Positions 19,298 to 28,816 of a DNA stretch of 64,000 nt are shown piece after piece (positions within the stretch are counted from its first letter, which is position 1; the number at the start of each line of letters is the position of its first letter). Source of the stretch: Planococcus sp. ISL-110 (lineage in GTDB: Bacteria; Bacillota; Bacilli; Bacillales_A; Planococcaceae); the NCBI RefSeq assembly GCF_018613575.1, contig NZ_JAGGPX010000012.1:174951-238950 (forward strand). Direction: 5' to 3'. The notes beneath the pieces are model-generated. The model was not told the DNA's origin, searched no databases, and worked only from the letters and a program-made list of their open reading frames with translations. Position numbers and translations under genes: made by a program.

Positions 19298-21153
19298 GCT
19301 TCACTCCCATCCTGTTTTTGTTTCCAAATGCTCATCGTAAATGCAGGCAAATCCACTTCAACGGAGTAAGGCAAATCATCGTATGGATCATCTGCTGTTC
19401 CAACAACATCTCCTCGGACGTCGTTTCCTGATGTAAAAATTTTTTCATACTCCGTGCTTTTCGGAACCCCCAGCTTAAAGTCCTCGTAATGATGGCTCGA
19501 AAAGTTACAGACGACGATGCATTCATCCTGCGGCATGTACCCTCTCCGAATAAAGGCGGCCACACTTTGTTCGTGATTATCCGCATCAATCCAGGAAAAG
19601 CCATCCGGATGATCGTCTAATTCAAAAAAGGCTTTCTCTGTTTTATAAAAACCCAGCAAGTCTTTTGTGAAATCAGCCATTCTTTTATGTTCTTCGGTTT
19701 CCAATGAAGCCCAATCCAATTCCGGCTTAAATTCCCATTCTTCAAAATGGCCAAACTCCTGTCCCATGAACAGCAATTTCTTTCCCGGATGGGCAATCCA
19801 GAATCCCAGCAGCAGCCGTAATTGAAGAAAGCGCTCATCCAACGTGCCGGGAAGTTTATTTAATAGGGATCCTCTTCCGTTCACCACTTCATCATGGGAC
19901 AGTGCAAGAAGGTAACGCTCCTCATACTGGTAGATGAGAGAAAAATTCATTTTTTGATGTGCTTCAGAGCGTTGGGATGGCTGTATCTCCATGTAATCCA
20001 ACGTGTCACGCATCCAGCCGAAGTTCCACTTATAGTGAAAACCAACACCTCCTTCAGAAACGTCGTGCGTCACTTTCGGATAATGCCAGGCATCTTCGGC
20101 AATCAGTAGAACTTCCGGGTAAAACTCCCTTAAACTGTTCGTCAATTTCCGCAGAAAATCGGTGCCTTCCTGATTATGCGGACGCTCTTTTTTGTTGGGA
20201 ATAAACAATAAACAAACCAATGCATCCATTCGGAATCCATCAAACTTAAATTCATTGAGCCAGAAATGGCCGCTGGATATTAGAAAGCTGACAACTTCTC
20301 CTTTTTGAATATCAAAATTCAAGGTACCCCAGTCTGGATTGGCACGCCGCTCCTCCCGATGTTCTTCATATAAGGTGCTGCCATTAAATAGAGCCAGCGA
20401 ATGTTCATCGACACAGAAATGGCCGGGAACCCAATCCATGATCAATCCAACTTTATTTTCTGCGCATTGTGAGATAAAATACTTCAAATCATCTGCTGTT
20501 CCATAGCGGCTGGTTGGCGCAAAGTATCCGGTGGTCTGATATCCCCAGGATTCGTCCAATGGATGTTCTGTAATGGGCAGGATTTCAATATGGGTAAAGC
20601 CCCTATCCAAAATATACGGGATGAGTATCGAAGCCAATTCACGGTAGTTCAAAAAATCGCCCTGTGCGTTGCGCTTCCATGTCCCGATATGTAATTCGTA
20701 GATGACCATCGGCTTTTCGCGATGGTCATTATTTTGAATCTGCTTTTGCTGTAAAACTGTTTTCGACCATGTATGCTTGGAAGCTGCAGCTACAACCGAT
20801 TTGGTTTGGGGTCGCATTTCACTAGCGAGAGCATAGGGATCCGATTTCCGCAGCTTCTGCCCATCCTGTGTTTCAATAATGTATTCATACGAATAACCGG
20901 TCATCTTCCGAGGAATCTGTATGTGCCAGACGGTTTCATCAAGGGGATGTTGCTCCATTTGAAAAACTTCATCTTCCCGACTTTCAGGACCTGTACAAGC
21001 AACTGCTACGTTGGCCACATCCGGAACCCATATTGTGAACCTTGTTTTATCTGCAGCGACATGTGCTCCAAAATAGAGATAAGCATCTTTCATCAGCCCA
21101 GCATGGAAAGCATCCAGCAAGTCTTGAGTAAGATGGCTTTTCAGGTCATTCAT
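19294..21153 (-). CDS. glgB: 1,4-alpha-glucan branching enzyme
   Basis: 619 residues: an N-terminal CBM48-like domain, a GH13 barrel with nucleophile in D-G-F-R-M-D-A near 313-319, acid-base Glu in L-I-A-E-D near 355-359 and S-H-D-E-V-V near 420-425, and a C-terminal beta domain. It creates alpha-1,6 branches. The start is the ATG at 21153, seven bases after GGAGG; the GTG at 21159 would sit on the ribosome site. First gene of the glycogen operon, divergent from sco. Confidence 0.93.
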   Translation of the reverse strand: MNDLKSHLTQDLLDAFHAGLMKDAYLYFGAHVAADKTRFTIWVPDVANVAVACTGPESREDEVFQMEQHPLDETVWHIQIPRKMTGYSYEYIIETQDGQKLRKSDPYALASEMRPQTKSVVAAASKHTWSKTVLQQKQIQNNDHREKPMVIYELHIGTWKRNAQGDFLNYRELASILIPYILDRGFTHIEILPITEHPLDESWGYQTTGYFAPTSRYGTADDLKYFISQCAENKVGLIMDWVPGHFCVDEHSLALFNGSTLYEEHREERRANPDWGTLNFDIQKGEVVSFLISSGHFWLNEFKFDGFRMDALVCLLFIPNKKERPHNQEGTDFLRKLTNSLREFYPEVLLIAEDAWHYPKVTHDVSEGGVGFHYKWNFGWMRDTLDYMEIQPSQRSEAHQKMNFSLIYQYEERYLLALSHDEVVNGRGSLLNKLPGTLDERFLQLRLLLGFWIAHPGKKLLFMGQEFGHFEEWEFKPELDWASLETEEHKRMADFTKDLLGFYKTEKAFFELDDHPDGFSWIDADNHEQSVAAFIRRGYMPQDECIVVCNFSSHHYEDFKLGVPKSTEYEKIFTSGNDVRGDVVGTADDPYDDLPYSVEVDLPAFTMSIWKQKQDGSEA

Positions 21154-21386
21154 CTTCACACCTCCAAATTTTTTACAGTTCCGTGTCTCTTTTAATTCTA
21201 CATAAGCAATGTAAATTCCTTGTTAAGAAATCTAATTGTCCAAAAATTTCGATAAATCAAGAAAGGTCGGTGGCACTCTCGTTCGAAATGTCTACACATT
21301 TCTTTTTCCTTAGACCCTTGTTTCAAGGAAGAATATCCACTACGCTAAAAGAGAATAGCTGTTTATTGAAAGAGAGGCTGAAGTTT

Positions 21387-21965
21387 TTGCGAAAATATAG
21401 AGTGCTATGGCTGGCTGTTTTCTTCAGCATTTTTTTGGCTGCATGCAATCAGGGCATTGAAGATCCGCTTCAATGGGAAATAGAAGAGTTTACTTTTACC
21501 AACCATAATAATGAAGAGTTCGCCTTGGCTGATCTGGAAGGCGAAGTTTGGCTCGCCGATTTTGTTTTCACCAATTGCACCACAGTCTGCCTGCCGATGA
21601 TGGCAAACATGACAGACCTGCAGGCGCAATTAAAAGATGAAGGATTAGATGTCCAAATCGTATCCTTCAGCGTGGACCCGGCGTTGGATAAACCTGAAAT
21701 CCTGAAATCCTATGCAGAAAACTACGGAGCCGATTTATCCAACTGGAACTTGCTGACGGGATACACACCTCAGGAAATTGATGATTTTGCCATGGACAAT
21801 TTCCAGACTTTAGCCAGAAAACCTGAAAATGATGACCAAGTCATTCATGGCACCTCCTTCTACTTAGTCAACCAGGAAGGTGTCATCATGAAATCGTATG
21901 ACGGATTAAATCCACCGGTTGAAGAGATTTTAGCGGATGCGGAAATCCTATTGACGGAGGAATAG
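21387..21965 (+). CDS. Sco/SenC copper-dependent thiol lipoprotein
   Basis: 192 residues from a TTG start at 21387 with GAGAGG nine bases upstream; the frame extends upstream to 21183 but that part has no ribosome site. A lipobox L-A-A-C gives lipidated C20. The Sco copper site is complete: C64-x-x-x-C68 and H154. It should deliver copper or reducing power to the CuA site of cytochrome oxidase on the outer face of the membrane (YpmQ in B. subtilis). It is co-transcribed with a small two-cysteine protein three bases downstream. Confidence 0.9.
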   Translation: MRKYRVLWLAVFFSIFLAACNQGIEDPLQWEIEEFTFTNHNNEEFALADLEGEVWLADFVFTNCTTVCLPMMANMTDLQAQLKDEGLDVQIVSFSVDPALDKPEILKSYAENYGADLSNWNLLTGYTPQEIDDFAMDNFQTLARKPENDDQVIHGTSFYLVNQEGVIMKSYDGLNPPVEEILADAEILLTEE

Positions 21966-21968
21966 AAC

Positions 21969-22298
21969 ATGAAACAGAAAAAATTTTGGACGGCTGTGCT
22001 CCTGCTTGCTGCCGTCGTATTGCTCGCCTTGTTTTTCATTCCAAGGGAAAACCTACCAGCACCGGAAAGCCGAGTGGTGCTGGAACATTCGTTCAGAACA
22101 TATATCGCACCTTCCTGCTTTGAGCAGGCGGATGCCACCAACTTCCTGGAAGAATCGACACTGGGGGAAGCCCGGGAGCTCAATTATCCGCCTCATTCTT
22201 CCTGCACCGAACGAGCCTTTGAAGGGAATCAGGACAGCGTTTTTACCCGGCTGCTGAAAGAACTGGGCATTATGGAAAAAGAATCGACGGACTGGTAA
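21969..22298 (+). CDS. Membrane-anchored protein with two cysteines, partner of Sco
   Basis: 109 residues. One N-terminal hydrophobic helix (about 7-24) would place the rest outside the cell. The exported part holds exactly two cysteines, C50 and C79, and no other motif I recognise. The ATG is only three bases after the sco stop and uses AGGAGG inside that gene, so the two are translated together. A disulfide or copper partner of Sco is a reasonable guess from context alone. Confidence 0.7.
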   Translation: MKQKKFWTAVLLLAAVVLLALFFIPRENLPAPESRVVLEHSFRTYIAPSCFEQADATNFLEESTLGEARELNYPPHSSCTERAFEGNQDSVFTRLLKELGIMEKESTDW

Positions 22299-22388
22299 GA
22301 AAAACGAAAGCCTGTGTGCCTCAGCTTTCAGAACTTTTGTACCGAAGACCCTGACAATAAATGAATGGAAACATGCCCTACGTTTTTA

Positions 22389-22445
22389 AAAGGCAATAAA
22401 AAACAAGCAGAGAAAAAAGTCTCTGCCTGCTTTTTTATTGCCTTT
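22389..22445. terminator. Long bidirectional terminator between sco operon and lactonase
   Basis: Arms of about 24 bases starting AAAGGCAATAAAAAA on the left and ending TTTTTTATTGCCTTT on the right, with one bulge. It serves the convergent genes on both sides. Confidence 0.85.
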
Positions 22446-23484
22446 ACTTAATTACTTTGACACAAACCGGAGCGGTAGTCTGGACAATATTCTCGACTGT
22501 ACAGGGAGCACCTGAATCGACGACCTTCAAAACAACGAGCGTATGTGAATTTTCATTCGCCACTACCATCCAGACATTGCCGGGAATTAAAGCAAAATGC
22601 CTCGGACCTTCTCCACCTGATCCGGTCAACCCGATATTTTCTAATGTACCATTATCCTGAATGGCAAAAGACGCGATGCTGTCGTGCCCACGGTTTGAGG
22701 CATAGACAAAAAGACCATCGCTTGAAACAGCAATTTCTGCGCTGGTATTTTCTCCTGGATAACTGTCGGGTACTAAAGGCAGCAGCTGCAAAAATTCCAA
22801 TCGCCCATCTTGGCTGACTTTGTAGACCATCAGCGTGGAATTAATTTCGTTTAATGAATAAACCAGAGGTTCCGTAGGATGAAAGCTTAAATGGCGCGGT
22901 CCGGCCCCCTCTTCTGTTTGTACTTTGTATTTGAGCGTCAATGCACCTGTATCAGCATCCAGCTTATAAGTACATATCGTATCCGTCCCCAAGTCTGATA
23001 CCAGGAACAGATTTTTCCCTGGAAACTGTATGATGGAATGCGGATGGGCAGCATCTTGCCGTTCTGCATTCGCCCCGGATCCTACATGTTTTACTGAAGC
23101 CGCTAAATCTCCTATAGCCCCATTTGCACGGAGAGGATAGGAATTAACAGTGGCGCCTGAATAGGTAACAGCTAACAGCCATTGTCCGGTTTCATCGATA
23201 GTGACATGAGCTGGATGATCACCATTCGAAGATTGGCGATTGATTTCCACTATTTTTTTTGCAGCTGGATGAATCCAATAGCTGACAAGCTCTCCATTGC
23301 CTACCTCACTGGTGGCGACAAAGCTTGTTCCGTTCGGGTGGACAGCGATAAAAGAAGGGCGTTCAATGCCCGCTATACCCATTAGCTCTGTCAATTCTCC
23401 GGTAGTATTTTCAAATTCCCAAAGTTTGATGCCCGGTTCTTTTTCTGATGAATACGATCCTGTCAGCAGGTAGCTGGCTGTCAT
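22444..23484 (-). CDS. Lactonase family beta-propeller (6-phosphogluconolactonase type)
   Basis: 346 residues forming a seven-bladed propeller. Repeated G-P-R-H motifs (E-G-A-G-P-R-H-L-S-F and G-G-E-G-P-R-H-F-A-L) and A-H-P-H-S are typical of the Pgl/YkgB family, which hydrolyses 6-phosphogluconolactone in the oxidative pentose phosphate pathway. The ATG at 23484 has GAGGAGG six bases upstream; the TTG one codon before is less likely. No signal peptide, so cytoplasmic. Confidence 0.85.
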   Translation of the reverse strand: MTASYLLTGSYSSEKEPGIKLWEFENTTGELTELMGIAGIERPSFIAVHPNGTSFVATSEVGNGELVSYWIHPAAKKIVEINRQSSNGDHPAHVTIDETGQWLLAVTYSGATVNSYPLRANGAIGDLAASVKHVGSGANAERQDAAHPHSIIQFPGKNLFLVSDLGTDTICTYKLDADTGALTLKYKVQTEEGAGPRHLSFHPTEPLVYSLNEINSTLMVYKVSQDGRLEFLQLLPLVPDSYPGENTSAEIAVSSDGLFVYASNRGHDSIASFAIQDNGTLENIGLTGSGGEGPRHFALIPGNVWMVVANENSHTLVVLKVVDSGAPCTVENIVQTTAPVCVKVIK

Positions 23485-23526
23485 CAAATTCCTCCTCGAT
23501 ATCTAGTGCAAAGCAAACTTTTCGAC

Positions 23527-23549
23527 TCTTGGCGTGACCATTGCCAAGA
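23527..23549. promoter_or_regulatory. Inverted repeat upstream of lactonase
   Basis: TCTTGGC and GCCAAGA separated by nine bases, in the divergent promoter region between the lactonase and shikimate kinase genes. The symmetry and position suit a repressor site, but no regulator is identified. Confidence 0.35.
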
Positions 23550-23663
23550 AGCAACTTCTTCGTTTAATTATAAAATTTTTAATTTCCGTGAATATCCGGG
23601 GCAGATGAGTTAAAGTAAGCTATGAAACCTGACCAGTCCATTATATGAGAAAGAAGGTTGTCC

Positions 23664-24224
23664 ATGAGAAATTTCGGTTTATCCATCCGCGAAAAAAGCA
23701 TTGTGTGCATCGGCTTTATGGGAGTCGGAAAAACAACCGTCGGAAAACTATTGGCCCAAAAACTTTACCGCAACTTCGTTGACATTGATGTGGAAATTGA
23801 GAAGGAATTTGCCATGCCGATTCCGAAAATATTTGAAGTCTATGGGGAGCAGGCCTTCCGCGCCAAAGAGAAGGAGTTGATTGTAAAATACAGCCAACAG
23901 CCACTGAACATCATTTCTGTTGGTGGCGGTGCCTTTCTGCAAAAAGAAATACAGGACATCTGCATGGCCGATTGCATCGTCCTGTTTCTTGATATTTCAT
24001 GGGATTCGTGGAAAGACCGTATCCATATTCTCGTCGACAACCGCCCTTTGTTAAAAGGGCGTTCTCTAGAAGATATGAAAACGCTGTTTCTTGAACGGCA
24101 AACTATTTATTCGTTAAATCACTCCAAATTTCAAGTGGATAATTTCAAAGCAGAAGAAGCCGCTGATTATTTGGCCGACGCCTTGAAATTATCCTGGGAA
24201 ATCCATGCGCCCCAGCCAAAATAA
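23664..24224 (+). CDS. aroK: Shikimate kinase
   Basis: 186 residues, the same length as the B. subtilis enzyme. Walker A is G-F-M-G-V-G-K-T-T near 17-25, substrate-binding D-I-D near 40-42, and S-V-G-G-G-A-F near 90-96. It phosphorylates shikimate in the chorismate pathway. The ATG at 23664 has AAGAAGG six bases upstream. It is isolated from other aro genes. A few residues are unusual for the family (I-L-V-D-N-R-P-L-L in the lid), but the core motifs are intact. Confidence 0.85.
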   Translation: MRNFGLSIREKSIVCIGFMGVGKTTVGKLLAQKLYRNFVDIDVEIEKEFAMPIPKIFEVYGEQAFRAKEKELIVKYSQQPLNIISVGGGAFLQKEIQDICMADCIVLFLDISWDSWKDRIHILVDNRPLLKGRSLEDMKTLFLERQTIYSLNHSKFQVDNFKAEEAADYLADALKLSWEIHAPQPK

Positions 24225-24231
24225 AAGTGGA

Positions 24232-24260
24232 AACCGCCATATTTAAATGGCGGTTTTTTT
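24232..24260 (+). terminator. Terminator of aroK
   Basis: AACCGCCAT paired with ATGGCGGTT around a six-base loop and seven T residues. Confidence 0.9.
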
Positions 24261-24271
24261 ATCCGAAATAA

Positions 24272-24395
24272 CCGCTTGCGCTTTTCTATTTTGTTCAGCT
24301 CCAGCGGCTAGACCCTCGAGGTCATAAGTCATCCCGGCTATGTGGCAAAAACCGCCACCTTGCCAGTTTGCCTTATGCTTGTCGGGTCTGGATAG
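24272..24395. repeat. Structured intergenic repeat, copy A
   Basis: A 124-base unit that begins CCGCTTGCGCTTTTCTA and is repeated in tandem as copy B. It folds into a long imperfect hairpin: AGCGGCTA with TAGCCGCT, AGACCC with GGGTCT, CATAAG with CTTATG, and an inner GTGGC with GCCAC. It lies between the convergent aroK and formamidase genes. No open frame crosses it. Confidence 0.85.
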
Positions 24396-24534
24396 CCGCT
24401 TGCGCTTTTCTATTTTCCAGCTCCAGCGGCTAGACCCTCGAGGTCATAAGTCATCCCGGCTATGTGGCAAAAACCGCCACCTTGCCAGTTTGCCTTATGC
24501 TTGTCGGGTCTGGATAGCCGCTTGCGCTTTTCTA
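24396..24534. repeat. Structured intergenic repeat, copy B plus terminal fragment
   Basis: Copy B (24396-24517) is identical to copy A except for two missing bases after TTTT. It is followed by a third CCGCTTGCGCTTTTCTA at 24518-24534. The last bases CTA of that fragment are also the stop codon, read on the minus strand, of the formamidase gene, so the repeat edge defines the end of that protein. Confidence 0.85.
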
Positions 24535-25848
24535 GGAGTATTGCGCCTTTGCCAGTTCGAACAGTCCGGCTCTTTGCAAATAGTTTTCAGGCGCCAGGAA
24601 AGTGATGGTCACCACTCCAGGATGCCGTCCGATTTCGATTGACCCGGTTATGGTGGCCCGGTTCATGATTTCCGGCACGGTGACACTGAAAAGGTCAGCT
24701 GCCCGCTGCAGGCCATTTTCCGTCGCGTCATTGAGGGTTGGGCCCGTTCCGACAAAGGAGACCGGCAACGATTCTTCAAGTTTGTCTATCTTCCATTTTT
24801 CTGCAAGCCGGCGAGCCGTCTCCCGCTCTTTTTCTGTAAACGGTTTGGCGGTATATGGTAAATCCTCAACATTCGGCAGCAAAATTGGACCGGCGTTATT
24901 CAAACCTTTAACAACATGCACTTCCAAATGCACAATACCAGCAACGTCCGAAGTGTGTCCGGCAATTTCTCCATCTCCCTGCATCGCATGCATGTCCCCC
25001 AGATAAATACCACCCCCTGGTACTTTGACAGGACAAATTAATACCGCACCGGCACGGACGCGGCTGATATCCATATGGCCATCTGTCCGATGGGTTTCCA
25101 ACTCTTCCTGTGTGCTCGCATACTCATGTGGGGCACCGACAAGAAACGAACCAAAATCTCCGGCATTGTGCGAATCAGGAGTCGGACGGGAAGGTGTTGT
25201 TCCCAGCTGCCCCAAAAATGGCCTCATACGCGCGATAGTTCCAACCAAATCATGCGGCGCAAATGTTACAATCGGATTTTGTACAGAGTTCTCAGGTGTT
25301 TTCATATAACCACGGCCATCTTCAGCAATCGTTTCGGCTGCTTCTTTTGACAAAGTGATTCCCACATCACCTTTTTCTCCGAAAAACATGGTATAGCCAT
25401 TTGTGAAAACAAATGGCGTAACGTCCGCATCACAATTGGCACAGCGAATGGCTTCATTTCCAACGCCTTTGATGACCGTGTCCGGATACATCGTTCCACA
25501 CCCCGGACATTTCACCGCAATAAAAGGATCTCCAAGAAAACGGCCTTCGACAGGGCTGTCATTCCCTGAGGAAGTGGCATGGGATGTCACTTCGACCGAC
25601 TTGATCTTAATGACAATGCCGTCCCCCGGTTCTGCACCTTCGACATAAACCGGCTGTGTTACTTCATGGCCGCCGCGGATGCATGGCGTAATCATCGGTC
25701 CCCAGCATCCTGGGGCTGTGTGGGCAATGATATGGCCACCGTCTTTTATCGGCCCAAGCATTTCTTTTCCAGGATCCAAAACGCCATCGACATACCGGTT
25801 GACCAGTAAAGTCTCCACCGCTGTTTTCGTCTGAACTTTTTTCTCCAC
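24532..25848 (-). CDS. Acetamidase/formamidase family amidohydrolase with zinc-ribbon insert
   Basis: 438 residues. Family signatures include A-P-G-C-W-G-P near 44-50, G-D-G-I-V-I-K near 75-81, and G-D-M-H-A-M-Q-G-D-G-E-I near 287-298. Two Cys-x-x-Cys pairs (C-P-G-C and C-A-N-C, about 112-139) form a small zinc-ribbon-like insert. It should release ammonia from formamide or a short amide. I chose the GTG at 25848, which has GGAGG eight bases upstream; the ATG at 25863 has no ribosome site. Confidence 0.85.
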   Translation of the reverse strand: MEKKVQTKTAVETLLVNRYVDGVLDPGKEMLGPIKDGGHIIAHTAPGCWGPMITPCIRGGHEVTQPVYVEGAEPGDGIVIKIKSVEVTSHATSSGNDSPVEGRFLGDPFIAVKCPGCGTMYPDTVIKGVGNEAIRCANCDADVTPFVFTNGYTMFFGEKGDVGITLSKEAAETIAEDGRGYMKTPENSVQNPIVTFAPHDLVGTIARMRPFLGQLGTTPSRPTPDSHNAGDFGSFLVGAPHEYASTQEELETHRTDGHMDISRVRAGAVLICPVKVPGGGIYLGDMHAMQGDGEIAGHTSDVAGIVHLEVHVVKGLNNAGPILLPNVEDLPYTAKPFTEKERETARRLAEKWKIDKLEESLPVSFVGTGPTLNDATENGLQRAADLFSVTVPEIMNRATITGSIEIGRHPGVVTITFLAPENYLQRAGLFELAKAQYS

Positions 25849-25930
25849 CTTTATCGCCTCCATCGTTTTTAATATTCAGTTATTTTAAATTATACGCTTT
25901 CAATCAGATGCTTTCAATTTCCAGCCTGTA

Positions 25931-25987
25931 AACTCTTTAAAATATGCATGAGAGCCTTTAAAGGCCTCATGCATATTTTAAAGAGTT
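25931..25987. repeat. 57-base near-perfect palindrome
   Basis: Perfect 22-base outer arms (left arm starts AACTCTTTAAAATATGCATG) surround GCCTTTAAAGGC, itself a perfect palindrome, so 28 bases pair on each side with one unpaired A. It lies three bases after the stop of the membrane protein gene. It could terminate that gene, although there is no T run after it. Confidence 0.85.
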
Positions 25988-25989
25988 CA

Positions 25990-27399
25990 CTATAGATGAA
26001 TGGCTGTTTGAATGAATAATTGGACCATTATGTAAAATGCGACAGCAAACTTCAAATTGAATTCGAGGCCATTCCGGATGCCACTCAATCCATTAACGCT
26101 GCTCAAAATAATAACCGGCATCACGAAAGGCGACAGAATGATGGAAATGACACTTCCTGAAGTCACGGCCAGCACTATCAGTTCCGGCGGATAAGGGAAA
26201 GGGATCGCTTCCAAAATCCCTGTCACCAAAACGATGACCGGCAACGGACCCAATCCAATAAACCCTAAGAAAATGACAATGAACGGAACCAGGAAAAGAA
26301 CATTCAGCACAGGAATGATTCCGGTCAAATAGTTCATGCCACCAATCACATAGTTACCTACATTGGATTGATTTAATGCATAAATCAATAAACCTGCGGC
26401 AATTAAAATGCTGAACTGCTGTGCTTGCTTCGCAATTCCTGTCGAAAAATAATACCGGGTTTCCACAACAAAACTGGAAGGTTTTCTTTTGATTAAAAAA
26501 TACAGCATGGTCCATACAAGGATCACTAATGGAATGGTCAGCAAATATTCCAATCCAGTCATTTCGTGCACAAAGAAAATGGTCCCAAACAGCGAAATGA
26601 ACAAAAACACGAATTCTGCAACATCCTTATTCCATTTTCCTTGGTTCCGTGAGTTCTTCATGGCTTTATCGATTTCCTGTTTCAAAATATAGCTAAAGTC
26701 CACTCCGTATTTCTTTTCCTGGAAATAAGAAAAGATTACCGATAAAATCGTTCCCGCGAAAGCGAAAGCAAACCCAAGAGCCATCGATTTCCAAAGGGTC
26801 GCTTCCAGCGCCTCCACCGCAAAAATAAAGCTGGGGATGCTGATGACCCATAACGTAGATAGCCCAAAGCCACGCAGGATAGCCGTTCCTTTAAAATTTT
26901 CCCACGCCTCGTCTTTGTGATCTTTTAAAAATGTATCAATAAAGTGGTACATCATCGGCACGACTCCAAATAGAAGGAAATGGGAAATCACTTGGGTCAT
27001 CGCCATGAGACCAAAGTAAAACTTCTGGCTCTTATTTAGAAAATTATGGGCGAAACTCATAATTTCTTCTATATAAGGCTCTTCTTTTAAAACCCAACTA
27101 ATCATTGGCACGATTAGCAGCAAACCGATCAGGCTTCTCATTTGCTGTAATCCTTGTATTACATCGGCCTCGAACGAATTGCTCGTGAAAAATAATACAA
27201 TCAACGCCATACCAACTAAAAACAATTGTAATTGAATTTTTTTAAAGGGCAGTAAAAACAAAGCCGACAACAAAATTAGAACACCCAAAATAGAAAGCAT
27301 CTCAGTTAATGCGGTGTTCTTATAAAAGTAAGTGATAAAATGCAACAAGGCATATATCGAAACGGAAAAAATAAATCCTATAGCAGCTTTACGCTTCAT
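25990..27399 (-). CDS. Polytopic membrane protein, possible transporter
   Basis: 469 residues with about twelve hydrophobic helices and a charged central loop near 240-265. The arrangement, two similar halves each with a glycine/proline-rich segment (for example G-L-G-P-L-P near 386), is reminiscent of ion-transporter superfamily carriers, but I do not recognise a family. Start at the ATG with GGGGG just upstream. Monocistronic, followed by the 57-base palindrome. Confidence 0.65.
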   Translation of the reverse strand: MKRKAAIGFIFSVSIYALLHFITYFYKNTALTEMLSILGVLILLSALFLLPFKKIQLQLFLVGMALIVLFFTSNSFEADVIQGLQQMRSLIGLLLIVPMISWVLKEEPYIEEIMSFAHNFLNKSQKFYFGLMAMTQVISHFLLFGVVPMMYHFIDTFLKDHKDEAWENFKGTAILRGFGLSTLWVISIPSFIFAVEALEATLWKSMALGFAFAFAGTILSVIFSYFQEKKYGVDFSYILKQEIDKAMKNSRNQGKWNKDVAEFVFLFISLFGTIFFVHEMTGLEYLLTIPLVILVWTMLYFLIKRKPSSFVVETRYYFSTGIAKQAQQFSILIAAGLLIYALNQSNVGNYVIGGMNYLTGIIPVLNVLFLVPFIVIFLGFIGLGPLPVIVLVTGILEAIPFPYPPELIVLAVTSGSVISIILSPFVMPVIILSSVNGLSGIRNGLEFNLKFAVAFYIMVQLFIQTAIHL

Positions 27400-27701
27400 T
27401 CCAGCCCCCCTTTAATCATGGTCATTATCTTTTTCCATTCTACACTTTTTTACCTCTTTATATTTTAAACTCTATGGCTTCCATTTGAATCCCAAATTGA
27501 ATGGGGAATACCCTGCAAAGATTTCAACCAATACTTGAGATTTTTTGTTTTCAGTTAATCTGTGATATGCTCTGAGATAACAATGAATTATACAGCAACT
27601 TCCTCCGGAAAATAAACTGTATTTCATTGAGCAAGGCATTTCCCTTTTTTATCGGCTCGGCTTATCGATGACATGTTCTAACAGTATGGGAGGAATTAAC
27701 C
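27400..27701. other. Divergent promoter region
   Basis: 302 bases between the divergent membrane protein and proline dehydrogenase genes. AT-rich with no open frame of note. GGGAATACCC near 27512 is a short palindrome. I see no confident promoter. Confidence 0.4.
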
Positions 27702-28610
27702 GTGGGTGTTACAAAAAGTTTTTTCATTGCGCTGTCCAAAAACCAGCCATTAAATAGTGCCGCTAAAAAGTGGGGCTTGAAGTTAGGCGCCGGAAAGATG
27801 GTCGCTGGTACTGATATCCAAAGTATGATGAAGTCCGTAAAGGAACTAAATGCCAACGGAATCAGTGCAACTATAGATAGTCTCGGTGAATTTGTCCACA
27901 CCAAAGAAGAAGCGACAAAAGCCAAAGAGGCCATATTGAACACATTGGAAGCCATTCAGACTCATGGCGTGAATGCGCATATGTCCGTTAAATTAACGCA
28001 AATCGGTCTCGATGTCGATCCTGCCTTCTGTCTGAAGAACATCCAGGAAATTGTGGCAGCTGCTGCCACCTATGAAATTTTCATTAATTTAGATATGGAA
28101 GATTACGACCACCTGCAACAAACACTAGATATTCTCGAAGCCCTGCTCAAGGAATACGATAATGTCGGCACAGTTATCCAAGCCTATTTATACCGATCTG
28201 AGAAAGATGTGGAAAATCTAAAGAATGTTCGCCTCCGACTTGTAAAAGGTGCGTATAAAGAAAGCGCAGAAGTTTCCCTTCAGGAGAAAGAAGAAATCGA
28301 TAAAAATTACCTTGAGCTGATCAAAATCCATCTTCAGTCTCCTGGCTACACGTCGATTGCGACGCACGACCATCACATTATCGAACAGGTAAAAGTATTT
28401 GTAAAAGAAAAAAACATTCCGCTGGATCGCTTTGAATTCCAGATGCTTTACGGTTTTCGTACAGAAATGCAAAAAGATCTGGCAAAAGAGGGCTTTGCCT
28501 TCACGACTTATGTACCTTTTGGCCAGGACTGGTATGCTTACTATATGAGAAGATTGGCTGAAAGACCTCAAAACATCAGTTTGGCATTAAGAAGTTTAAT
28601 ATCCAAATAA
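27702..28610 (+). CDS. putB: Proline dehydrogenase
   Basis: 302 residues, the monofunctional Gram-positive PRODH barrel. Typical segments are S-V-K-L-T-Q-I-G-L-D near 95-104, R-L-V-K-G-A-Y-K-E near 178-186, T-H-D-H-H near 220-224 and the C-terminal Y-Y-M-R-R-L-A-E-R-P that binds proline carboxylate. It oxidises proline to pyrroline-5-carboxylate with FAD. GTG start with GGGAGG eight bases upstream. No P5C dehydrogenase gene lies beside it here. Confidence 0.93.
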   Translation: MGVTKSFFIALSKNQPLNSAAKKWGLKLGAGKMVAGTDIQSMMKSVKELNANGISATIDSLGEFVHTKEEATKAKEAILNTLEAIQTHGVNAHMSVKLTQIGLDVDPAFCLKNIQEIVAAAATYEIFINLDMEDYDHLQQTLDILEALLKEYDNVGTVIQAYLYRSEKDVENLKNVRLRLVKGAYKESAEVSLQEKEEIDKNYLELIKIHLQSPGYTSIATHDHHIIEQVKVFVKEKNIPLDRFEFQMLYGFRTEMQKDLAKEGFAFTTYVPFGQDWYAYYMRRLAERPQNISLALRSLISK

Positions 28611-28611
28611 A

Positions 28612-28648
28612 GAGAAAGCACTTCCGATTTTTTCGGAAGTGCTTTCTT
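28612..28648 (+). terminator. Terminator of putB
   Basis: Perfect 14-base arms (GAAAGCACTTCCGA with TCGGAAGTGCTTTC) around a five-base T loop. Confidence 0.88.
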
Positions 28649-28655
28649 ATGGTTA

Positions 28656-28816
28656 TTGACTTCGTAGGCGCCACTCTGCTGGTCCGCCTTACGCCTGTCA
28701 GAGCTACATGGGCGCTTCCACTTTTATTTATGTCTAGCTCCAGCTGTGCGGCTGAAGAAACGCCGCTTCGCCGGAGCGTCTTATGCCCGTCGAATCTACA
28801 CGGCTGCTTACGCTTT
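28656..28816. repeat. Two degenerate partial copies of the structured repeat
   Basis: 28656-28714 matches the right half of the complete copy that follows (shared CCACTCTGCTGG, CAGAGCTACATGGGCGCTTC). 28732-28816 begins with TCTAGCTCCAGC, contains CTTATGCCCGTCG and ends GCTTACGCTTTTC, like a copy that lost its left arm. They look like recombined or decaying units of the same element. Confidence 0.7.

Noticed and set aside
24272..24534. Tandem repeats considered as a CRISPR array
   Set aside because: Units are about 123 bases with no unique spacers and are internally self-complementary; no cas genes are near.
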